Below, piece after piece: positions 54,665 through 64,000 of a DNA stretch of 64,000 nt. The translations under genes were made by a program, and so were the position numbers. How positions within the stretch are numbered: the stretch's first letter is position 1; each line of letters starts with the position of its first letter. The stretch is from NCBI GenBank assembly GCA_003996215.1, contig QJPP01001421.1:1-64000 (forward strand), in the 5' to 3' direction. The notes below the pieces were generated by a model. The model did not search any database and was not told the DNA's origin. It saw only the letters and a list, made by a program, of their open reading frames with translations. The stretch comes from Jaltomata sinuosa (lineage: Eukaryota; Streptophyta; Magnoliopsida; Solanales; Solanaceae).

Positions 54665-57600
54665 TGTAATGACCCTTCAAGTCATTTTTACATTTACGCC
54701 TTCTTTGTACTGTTAGAGTCTTTTTGTAATGTCCCTAAGTCATTTATGGCTTGATGGGACCAGTGGTTTGGTTCCCTGGCTGTTTGTTTGGATGTTATGG
54801 CCGTTTTCTTATTTTAGTGCTTAAGCTTAGGAAATTGTCGACTTCGGTCAACATTCTTGGTAAACGCACTCAGAATTGGATTTTCACAGTTTTGTTAGCT
54901 CTGGAGCATGTATTTTTGTCTAGATGGACCCTTGGTCGAGGTCTGGGAGCTTTTGGTTTTGTTTTGGGCCAATTTTTGTGTTTCTAGCCATGTTGGACCT
55001 GAAAGTTTGACTTTGGTCAACATTTGGAGTAAAGAACCTTGGATGGAAATTCCATCAGTACTGTTAGCTCTATAATGTTAACTTTGGGCTAGAGGGACCT
55101 TTGTTTCGGGTCCCGAAGCTTCCATACTCATTTTTGGCCCTTAGGTTCCATTATGGGAAGTTTGGCCTAAGTTAGTTCTTGAGTGTGGGGCCAACTTTTC
55201 GTTGTATGGACCTCTGTTACAATTTTTGTCGATTCTGTTGATTCCAGAATATTATTTTAAGTCAAATAGCTCAGCCCATTTGTTCTTGTGGGACCCCAAA
55301 CTCATTCCCAGACAAGTCTGTTCGATCAAATTATGCTAAGGCTTGCCTTGGTTGTTGTTGTTGCTGTCATAGCCACTGGGGCATCGGCTGGAGAGCGCCT
55401 GTGCTAGCACATCTATGCATGTGTGTCGCCCCTGTGCGCTAGGCCAAGCCTTGTCTTCCAGCACGCATGCGCCCATTCCCCTTCCAGCGCACCTGAGTCC
55501 GTATGGTGGTCGCGGCACTGGTGCTAGCCAGCTTTATAAGCTGATGGCCATCTAATTTCTAGCCATTTCACTCCACTTTCAAAACTTGAACCCACCATTA
55601 AAGCCAGTCCCAAGATTTATTCCAGTCACCTATTGCTTTCCAATTTCTTGGAGGAAGATTATAAGTGTCTTATGATTTTTTTTCTGGTTTTGAACTGGTA
55701 AGTTCCCGTTCTTCCCCAAGTTGATTCTCTCCCTCCATTGTTGTGATTCTAAAACTTGGTTTTCTTGTAGATTATGTTCCTCTTGGTCTTGCATTATCGT
55801 GGTCTCATTCAATTCTCATCCTTGGTGTAGTTCTCTATTTATGGTAAGTGTTTTTTGCCTAAATCCTGGTTTTTCATTCCCTCCTTGAGCACTTGCATCA
55901 TAGGGACTATTTTGAGCTCGACTTTCTTACTCAATTGATCTAATTTTTGGGGCATGCACTCATATGATCATTGGGATCATTTTGTACTCTTTTGTTTTCA
56001 ACCTTGGGTTATAGAGCCCACGAGCCTGTCAGTGACCCAAAATTTGACCAGGATATAGTTATAGCAGTATAGGTGTCATTTGTCTTATTTTAATGTGTTA
56101 TTTGTGATTATGATAGCTTGTTTCTCATTTGAAGCTTCTCAGAGCAGTTCAACCTCGTACATCATTGTGTCAGCAGCTTGTCATAAAACGACAAGTAGGT
56201 TACGGTCTAAACTCCCTAGACTTTGCATATATCGGGTAAAATTATACTAATTGGCATCCTTGGGTTGGGTTATTAGCTTGGAACCACATACCTTGACTGC
56301 TTTTCCATGTTCGTCCTGTTTCTTTCCTCCGTTGTGTGTAGTAATCCTCGTAATTTGATATTATCACCCTTGTGGTCTTTTATGGACCTGTTTAGACTTT
56401 GGACCATAGATGGTGTGCTATTCAGGGGTGTCCGTGAGTCTCTTACATCGTTATTATGATTTTAGGCTGGTTATCTATGATGTAGAGAGATTGAAGCCTG
56501 TGCAGGGTCGATAGGTTGTTTGTGAGCTGTTGGGCTATTATTGTGATTGATCATGTCATTTCTATGCATTTAAAGAGGATTTTTACCATATTTACTACAG
56601 TTTTGGCTTTGGCCTACTTGTCTTGCTTTTCTAAACTTTTCATGGCCCTGGGAGCCCATTTTCAGCAGAAATGACTCAGAAATGGTTTGGACTTGATTTG
56701 TGAATCTTCTTGGGGTAAAAGATTTAAATTATGGTTTCTATCACAATTTATACTACTATTTCTAGACTCGGGAGGGACGTAGTGCTAGTGGGGTTTTCTT
56801 ACTGATTTGAGATGGTATTAGACTCGTCGGATTGAGCATCAGAGATGTTCTAGTACTATTTTAGACCCGGTTAATCCCGGGCACCCATGGTGGGGTTTTT
56901 GAGACCTATTTCACTATTTTAGACCTGGATAGAGTCTGGGCATGCATATTAGAGATTTGAGTTACAAGCTTGGATCCCGACCTACTCCAGATGATGTTTT
57001 CGAGATTGAGTTATAGTATGGGGTCCGGGACCTCCATGGACCTTGCTGATCCGGATCAGGGGCCTTGGGTTGCATATGCCGAAGGAGGGGTATATGGTGG
57101 AGCAGAGGTATACAGGCAGTGTCCTTTCGTAGAACCTACCTGCTGGTCCATGTAGGTGTCGGAGGAGGTACATACAGAGTTACCGTTCCACCTAGAGATC
57201 ATCATGCATCATATTATTCATTGTTTAGGGAGTTTGTTGGGTGTATGCTCCGGTTGTATAGGTGGTCGGAGGGTTTTGTTTTCACTTGTTTGCATTCCTC
57301 GATTGTATGGGCGGCTGGGGGACTGTTGGTAGACTCTTGTTACTCTATCACGATATTATTCCCTATCATGGTTGTATATGAGGTTGGATACTAAGAGATT
57401 TCTAGTTTCTTGACTTGAGATTTGTATGCTTAGTTGTGTTACTAAATCTTGTTTCCGAGCATGGCTATATTTATTCTTCTTCTCCCTTCCCCGTCTAACT
57501 GAGGTTACCGGTATACCTCCCACTTCTAAACTCCTTATATATATTCTTATTGCAAGGACCCCAGGTGCATCATTTCTTACTTACACATGTGCCTATTGTA

Positions 57601-58243
57601 TATATTCTACTTGCTAGCCTTGTATGTTGTTTTCAGTTGTCTTTCCTCTGGGCTAGTTTCTGTGTACTTATTCATTGATTTTGTGACTATTTGCTTCTAT
57701 TCTGCTTATTATTATGCTTTTATCTTATATGTGCCCAGTTGGCCTATGATACCTACAGGGTACAATTTGCTTCACATTTAGTGCTCATACTACACTCTGC
57801 ATCTTCTGGTGCAAATCCTACTGTGAGCCATTGCCGTTAGCTCGTGGGAGACTCGTGCGAGGAGGCTTGGAGCATCCAGACTGAGGGTGAGCTCTTGACG
57901 ATCGGAGATTGACTTTAGTTTATCTTTTGTATATTTTTTACTCTCTTAGCTTCAAAGATATGATGTATATGTATTATTTCGGGTCCCTTTTGCACTCCTT
58001 ATGTAGATTCGGCTCTTATATACCATGATACCAGGTTTTGGGTGTTGTCTTAACTTCCATATGTTATATATATTCTCTTGTGGTTACTTTTCTTCTCGTA
58101 TAACCCTTGCTTCCATTTATATTACATGTTCTTCTGCTTACCTGTTAGATAGTAGCCCATTACTAACCATTCCATGCTACATGAATTGGTTCACCTACTA
58201 GGGGGTTGTATGTGCCATTATGATCGAGAAATCGGGTCATGAC
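54665..58243 (+). repeat. 5' LTR of element IV (about 3.58 kb)
   Basis: TGTAATGACCCTTCAAG start; decayed end GGTCATGACT where the family has GGTCGTGACA. TTTATAAGC lies at 55533-55541, with a GCGC-rich block (GAGCGCCTGTGCTAGCAC and GTGCGCTAGG words) at about 55388-55500 just upstream. A degraded primer site (TTCTTATCAAAGCC) follows at 58247. Open frames within it have no family. Confidence 0.85.
55533..55541 (+). promoter_or_regulatory. Putative TATA box of LTR IV
   Basis: TTTATAAGC in the same GCTTATAAGCTG context as the minus-strand box of LTR I (8448-8455). Confidence 0.45.
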
Positions 58244-58457
58244 TGCTTCTTATCAAAGCCTAGGTTTCACCGGTGTCATCGGTATAGGAGCCAATGCCTA
58301 GTAGAGTCTTGTGGATTGGGGTAGAGACGTTTGTAGTCAAAATTTGTGGGGCTATAGTGACATCTTAGGAAATATGACTCTTTCAATGCTTCTATATCGT
58401 GCGTAGCATCCTTGAAGCTTCTTGAAATCTCATTTGTTCTAGTTTATTCTTCCACTG

Positions 58458-59800
58458 ATGGTTTGTATGAGAGTGTTAACATCAGGCGTAGATGAGCCTC
58501 CGACTCCAGCACCTCCGTCACCAGCTAGAGGTCGGGGAGGTAGTAGAGGTAGGGTTCGAGGACGTTCCCAAGTAGCGGCACCTGTTAGAGATCCTAGAGT
58601 TGAGATAGAGCCCGAGTATGTTAATAGGCCAGAGTTAGTTCATGAGCAACATCATGTAGACACGGGGACAACCCAGGTACCACAAGCTCTAGTATCAGCT
58701 CATGTGTTAGCTTCAGCCCCAACTCAAGCTTCAGATGTTTGGGGTTTACTATTGCAGCTGTTGGGTAAGATTGGAGAGTGTCCTTCTAAGGTAGCACATA
58801 CATCTTCTCAGGAGGTAGCCCTGGTGCACCGAGTTTAGGAGTGCAGCCAGTTACTATAACTTTTCGTGTTGAGGTTATTCTGGTCCCATCAGTTGCACAA
58901 CCTCTTGCTCTTCGCGCAGCTATGACATAGACGGAACAGAAAGTATTGTGTAGATTCTTGAGATTGGCACCTCCGAAGTTTGATGGTGCTTCTGGATAGG
59001 ACCCACATGACTTTATTACTACTTGTGAGGAGATGTTGCATAATTTAGGGTTGTTGGAGGCTCACGGGGTTAGCTATACTACATATCAGCTGGAGGGCCC
59101 AGCGAAGTTATGATGGAGGGCCCAGGTTGCTTGTAAGCCTTTATGGACAAGTTCTTACCTTAGAGCAATAGAGAGCGTCGGAGAGAGGAGTTCACTAGAC
59201 TTACTCAGAATACTATGACCGTCTCAGAGTATGAGACCTGTTTCAATTAGCTTGCTCCATTTGGGGCCATGATTATGCCTACTAAGTCTGGCAAAGTCTG
59301 TAGATTCTTTAGGGGGCTATAGAGAGAGTTTAAAGAGCCTATAGAGATATTGGTTGCTAGTGGTTGGTAATTCTAGGATATTGTGGATTATGCCCGCACT
59401 GTAGAGGATTTGCATCATTATGACACCGGGGCCATAGATAAGAGGCCTCGACATCAGGGAAGTTACAGTGGTTCTCATTATGGTGGTAGGGGTTAAGGCC
59501 AGTGGGGCTGAGGTTATCAATCGCAGAGGCACCAAGGTCAGTCTAGTCAACCAGTTCAGGCTTCCCTTTAATCTTCTGGTGGTTCCCCGTATTAGCAGGG
59601 TCAAAGTAGCTAGAAAGGCTACGGTGGTCAATCGTCGAGAGGTATGGATTCTGGGGCATTAGGCTGGGGTGGCTATATGGGTTCAGCTAGTTCATCTCGA
59701 CAGAGTAGGTCATTAGGGGATTGTTATGCTTATGGTGTTATTGGTCATTTTGTGAGAGATTGCCCCTAGTAGGGTACAGTTCAGTCTGCCACTCAGTCAG
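58458..59800 (+). pseudogene. Tekay-type gag of element IV
   Basis: ATG 58458 corresponds to the gag start of element III; the sequence has a GRGG-rich N-terminus (ARGRGGSRGRVRGRSQ) and LLLQLLGKIGECPSKVAHTS. It is then broken by shifts; the domain pieces LRLAPPKFDGASG and LEGPAKL are still visible near 58950-59110. The zinc knuckle near 59725-59765 reads CYAYGVIGHFVRDC, with the second Cys changed to Tyr. Confidence 0.82.
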
Positions 59801-59934
59801 CTCAGCCTATTCGCTCAGTTCAGCCACCGGCTCAAAGAGGTGGTAGTTAGGGTAGAGGTGGTGGACCATGAGACATGACAGTTGGTAGGGATGGGGGTCA
59901 GTTAGGTGGTGGTCCTTATTAGTTCTATGCAGTC

Positions 59935-60380
59935 CCAAGGAGACCAGAGGAAGAGGCCTCAGATGCTATAATTACAGGTATGATATTTATATGTCGTCAC
60001 CTAGCTTTTGCACTATTTGATCCTGGATTCACTTGTTCGTATGTATCTATCTATTTTATGACTTGTTTGGGGTTGACTAGTGAGTCATTGCCTGTGCCTG
60101 TATATATTTCGACCCTACTAGGAGATTCTTTAGTAGTGGATCAGATTGTTAGATCTTGTATGATATATGTGGGTGATTTGGAGACTTGGGTGACCTGTTG
60201 ATACTTGATATGGCAGATTTCAATGTGATTCTGGGCATGGACTGGTTATCCCCTCACCGTGAGATCTTGGATTGCTATGAAAAGACCGTTACCATAGCCG
60301 TGCCCGGTGTTTCCCCGGTTGTGTGGCAAGGTTCTGTTAGCCGTGCACCATCTGGGATCATCTCTTGTCTTTGAGCTAGA
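59935..60380 (+). pseudogene. Protease of element IV
   Basis: It shows ALFDPGFTCSYVSIYF, where the catalytic DPGST has become DPGFT, and then, after a frame change near 60186, FNVILGMDWLSPHREILDCY. Adjacent to gag as in element III. Confidence 0.8.
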
Positions 60381-61430
60381 AAGTTGATTTCGCGAGGGTG
60401 TTGGTCTTATCTAGCATATGTACGAGATGCTAGTGCTGACCTTTCTTCCCTTGAGACTGTTCCTGTGGTTAGATACTTCCTAGATGTGTTCCCTACTGAC
60501 CTTCTAGGCTTTCCACCTGATAGAGATATAAACTTTGCCATCGAGTTAGAGCCGGGCATCAGGCCTATATCCATTTCCCCTTAGCGTATGGCTCTAGCTG
60601 AGTTGATGGAGCTTAAGGAGCAGCTTAAGGATCAGCTCCAGGACTTGTTAGCTAAGGGATTTATTAGACAGAGTGTGTTGCCTTGGGGTGCTATTGTCCT
60701 ATTTGTTAAGATGAAGGATGGGTCGATATAGATGTGTATTGATTAACGATAGTTGGATAGGGTTATTATGAGAAATAAGTATCTGATGTCGTGTATTAAC
60801 GATTTATTCGATCAGCTTCAGGGTTCAGCTGTGTTTTCGAAGATAGATCTGAGGTTAGGCTACCACCAATTGAGGATTCGAGCGGAGGACATCCCTAAGA
60901 CAACATTTGGGACACGTTATATCCATTATGAGTTCCTGGTGATGTCTTTTGGGTTGACTACTGCCCCCGCAACTTTCATGGATTTGATGCACATAGTGCT
61001 TAGCTCGTATTTGGACTCTTTTGTGATAGTCTTCATAGACAACATCTTTATATACTCACGCAGTAGAGAGGATCATGAGCAACACTTGAGGATTATGCTC
61101 CTGATTTGAGAGATCATCGGCTTTGTGCCAAGTTCTCAAATTGCGAGTTTTGCTTGAGTCAGTGGCATTCCTTGCACACGTGGTGTCTAAGCATGTGATT
61201 AGAGTAGACCCGGGTAAGATTTTGGTTTGTGATTGGCCTAGGCTTCTACTACTTCTACTGAGTTTCGCAGCTTTGTTAGGTTAGCAAGATACTGCAGACA
61301 GTTCATCGAGGGATTTTCTTCCATAGCAGCACACTTGACCATGCTGACTAGGAAGGATGTTCCATTTCAGTGGTCAGATCAGTGCGAGGACAACTTCTAG
61401 AGTCTTAAGCCTTATTGACTTCAGCTCCTG
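60381..61430 (+). pseudogene. Reverse transcriptase of element IV
   Basis: PVVRYFLDVFPTDL linker, GIRPISISP, several stops, then an open stretch (60753-61109) with INDLFDQLQGSAVFSKIDLR, MSFGLTTAPATFMDL and VFIDNIFIYS. The catalytic second Asp is Asn, so it is inactive. The connection domain (about 61150-61420) is only recognisable in pieces. Confidence 0.85.
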
Positions 61431-61850
61431 TGTTGACTTTGCCGGTTGAGGGTCAGAGTTTTTTTGTGTATTGTGATGCTTCTTAGGTTGGTCTTAGTTG
61501 TGTACTGATGTAGCAGGGTCGCATGATAGCATATGCATTGAGGCAGCTGAAGGTTCACAAGCGCAACTACCCTATCCATGAGTTGGAGTTGGTGGCAGTA
61601 GTTTTCAGGCTCAAGATCTGAAGGCACTTCTTATATGGAGTTCATTGTGAGATATTTACTGATCACCATAGTCTTCAGTACATTACGAGTCAGCTAGAGC
61701 TGAACTCGAGGCAGAGGAGATGGATTAAGTTGCTAAAGAACTATGATTTTACTATTCTGTACCATCCGAGCAAGGCAAACGTAATAGCAGATGCCTTGAG
61801 TCGGAAGGCGATGAGTATGGGTATCCTAGATTCACTTTTAGTTTCAGAGT
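61431..61850 (+). pseudogene. RNase H domain of element IV
   Basis: Reads VEGQSFFVYCDAS, ELELVAVVFRLKI, CEIFTDHHSLQYITSQLEL and SKANVIADALSRKAMSMG, with in-frame stops between. The catalytic Asp, Glu, Asp and Asp are still present. Confidence 0.82.
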
Positions 61851-63066
61851 GATTGTTGGCCTTGGACATCCATTCCTTGGCTAAATGCTTGGTTAGGCTT
61901 GATTTGTTCGACCCCAGTCGAGTTCTTTCTAGGGTTGAGGTTCGATCGACTCTTGTTGATCAGATTCAGGGCCATCAGTTTGAGGATCAACAGTTGTGTG
62001 ACCTTCAAGATCAGGTTGTTCAGGTTGAGACCAGTCAAGCTACTCTAGATTCAGATGGGGTTCTGAGGTTTGGTGGTCGACTTTATGTTTCAAGAGTTGG
62101 TGATTTGATTTAGTTGATACTCTGTGAGGCGCATTGTTCTAGATACTCCATTTATCCTTGTGTGGCAAAGATGTATAGAGACTTGAGACAGCTTTACTAG
62201 TGGAGTGGTATGAAGCTGGATATAGTGGAGTTCGTATACCGGAGCTTGAACTATCAACAGGTGAAGTTTGAGCACATGAGACCTGGTGGTTTGATGCAGC
62301 GGCTTCCTATTCCTGAATGGAAGTGGGAAGGGATTATTATAGATTTCGTGGTTGGTTTACCTCATACTTCCCAAGGTTTTGACTCCATTTGGGTAATTGT
62401 TGATTGGCTGACAATGTCTGCCCACTTCTTGCCGATTTAGACTTCCTATGGTGCTGAGAGGTTAGCTCAGATCTACATACATGAGGTTGTCCGTTTACAT
62501 GGTGTCCCACTTTCTATTATTTTAGACAACGACACTCAGTTCATATCTCAGTTTTAGAGGGCTATTAAGCAAGATTTGGGTACAGAGGTTTAACTTAGTA
62601 CTGCTTTCCACCCTCAGATAGATGGCCAGTCTGAGAGGACTATTCAGGTCTGGGACGATATGCTTCGGGCCTGTGTTCTTGACTTTGGAGGCTCTTGGGA
62701 TCAGTTTGTGCCTTTGGCTGAGTTTGCATATAATAATATCTTCTATTCTAGCATCGGCATGGCACCTTTTGAGGTGTTGTATGATAGGCATTACAGATCA
62801 CTGATTTATTGTTTTGATAGGTTGGAGTCCAGGCCACTGAGTACAAATTTGCTTCGAGACTCACTAGACAGAGTTAGAGTGTTTCAGGATAGACTTCGAG
62901 CTGCTCAGAGTAGGAAGAAAAGATACGCTGATCGTAGACTTTGTGCTTTGGAGTTTAGTGTTGGTGATTTGGTATTCCTCCGTGTGTCGCCCATGATGGG
63001 CGTGAGGAGATTTAGTCGGCGAGGCAAGCTTAGCCCCAGGTATATTAGTCTGTTTAAGATTCTCTA
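61851..63066 (+). pseudogene. Integrase of element IV
   Basis: A zinc-binding remnant lies near 62130-62260. The core reads IPEWKWEGIIIDFVVGLPHT (first Asp) and GVPLSIILDNDTQFISQF (second Asp kept, Arg-Gly lost). HPQIDGQSERTIQVWDDMLR follows (Glu kept). A long clean stretch 62660-63067 ends RGKLSPRYISLFKIL. Stops near 62440, 62556 and 62594. Confidence 0.85.
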
Positions 63067-63437
63067 GAGGGTTGGTAGTATTTCCTATCAGTTAGCTTTG
63101 CCTGCGATGTTTTCTGCTATGCACCCGGTTTTCCATGTCTCGATGTTACAGCGGTACATCCTAGATGAGTCTCATGTGTTGCAGTGGGACACAATTAAGT
63201 TTGATGAGAGGTTAGCTTATGTTGAGGAGTCGATTGCTATTATATCCAGAGATGTCAGGAGGTTAGGATCTAAGGATATTCCTATTGTGAAAGTTCAGTG
63301 GCAGCACCGTCCGGTCAAGAAGTCTACCTGAGAGACCGAGAGAGATTTGGGAGCCCAGTATCCGCAGTTGTTTGAGCTTTCGGGTACCTTGTCCTTCTTG
63401 ACTTTCGAAGATGAAAGTCCTTTTTAGTAGTGGATGA
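63067..63437 (+). pseudogene. Chromodomain of element IV and 3' internal end
   Basis: After a TAG the frame reads AMHPVFHVSMLQRYILDESH, then IISRDVRRLGSKDIPIVKVQ and WQHRPVKKST, a chromodomain, with ETERDLGAQYPQLF as its last helix. The short purine-rich GTAGTGGATGA before 63438 is the likely polypurine tract. Confidence 0.8.
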
Positions 63438-64000
63438 TGTAATAACCCTTTCAGTCATTTTAGTATTTACGCCTTTTTTGTACTATTTGAGCCTTCATGT
63501 AGCGGCCCCAAGTCAGTTATGGATTGCTGGGATTGGTGGTTTGGTGCCCTAGCCGTTCATTTGGCCGTTATGGCCATTTTCCTATTTTAGAGCTTAAACT
63601 TAGGAAATTGTTGACTTTGGTCAACATTCTTGATAAATGCGCTCGGAATCAAATTCCAACAGTTCCATTAGCCAAGGAGTATGGATTTTGGTCTAGGTGG
63701 ATCCTTGGTCGGGGTCTGGGAGCTTTCAGTTTTTTTTTGGGTGAGTTTTTGTGTTTCTATCCAAGTTGAACTTGAAAGTTTGACTTTGGTCAACATTCAG
63801 AGTAGATGGCCTCGGATGGGAATTCTGACTGCGCTGTTAGCTCTGGAATGTCAACTTTAGGCTAGAACGACCTTAGGTTTGGGTCCCGAGGCTCCTAGAC
63901 TCATTTTAGGACATGGGGTTCCATTTTTGGAAGTTTGGCCTAAGTTGGTTCTTGAGCGTGGGGCCTACTTTTCTTCGTATCGACCTCCATTCAAATTTTT
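63438..64000 (+). repeat. 3' LTR of element IV, start only
   Basis: TGTAATAACCCTTTCAG at 63438 aligns along its whole visible length with 54665 onward (for example AGGAAATTGTTGACTTTGGT at about 63601 with its counterpart near 54831). It continues beyond the window. Confidence 0.85.

Larger units (their letters stand above)
54665..64000 (+). mobile_element. Tekay-type element IV, old, runs off the window
   Basis: The 5' LTR (54665-58243), gag, protease, RT, RNase H, integrase and chromodomain are in canonical order, followed by the 3' LTR start at 63438. The LTR ends visible differ by roughly a fifth of positions by eye, and the pol frame is full of stops and shifts, so the insertion is old. 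Same family as elements I, II and III. Confidence 0.9.

Overview
The window is nuclear DNA of a flowering plant, most likely a member of the Solanaceae. It contains Athila-type and Del/Tekay-type Ty3/gypsy retrotransposons, an endogenous caulimovirid (pararetrovirus) cluster, and a block of mitochondrial DNA that itself carries plastid DNA. The species is inferred from family resemblance, not demonstrated. I see no intact host protein-coding gene; almost everything is mobile-element or organelle-derived sequence in decay.

Layout. 1-6719: Athila-like element A on the minus strand, with two similar 1.3 kb LTRs, a tRNA-Asp primer site and a gag-protease frame, but no reverse transcriptase or integrase. 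6720-9131: part of a Tekay-type LTR (I, minus) into which A appears to have inserted. 9132-18305: a 9.2 kb mosaic of at least six endogenous pararetrovirus segments in alternating orientation (movement protein, coat protein, RNase H tail, a second ORF of unknown function, promoter, leader and primer sites). 18306-20343: Tekay-type LTR II (minus). 20344-26309: Tekay-type element III (plus), with a 3.4 kb LTR and gag-protease, broken off inside RT. 26310-36000: a scrambled zone with two halves of a 'putative plant transposon protein' ORF in opposite orientations, a minus LTR end (V), Athila-like element B with an inverted RT segment inside its gag, and a 3' LTR fragment.

About 36030-47489: an 11.5 kb mitochondrial block (NUMT) with ccmC, nad7 exon 1 plus the start of intron 1, a 28-bp tandem repeat, and a plastid tract of about 1.67 kb (trnI-CAU, rpl23, rpl2). 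47490-52097: the 3' part of another chromovirus (F2: RT, RNase H, integrase, chromodomain, 3' LTR). 52098-54664: AT-rich DNA with possible exon remnants. 54665-64000: old Tekay-type element IV with 5' LTR, decayed gag-pol with chromodomain, and the start of the 3' LTR.

Where they can be judged, most nonsense codons in the coding remnants look like C-to-T or G-to-A changes (CAG/CAA/CGA/TGG to stop). This is what long-term cytosine methylation of silenced DNA would produce. The most unusual parts are the inverted pararetrovirus mosaic with a 125-bp near-perfect hairpin, the plastid-in-mitochondrion-in-nucleus block, and short palindromic repeat blocks in the LTRs that differ from family to family.
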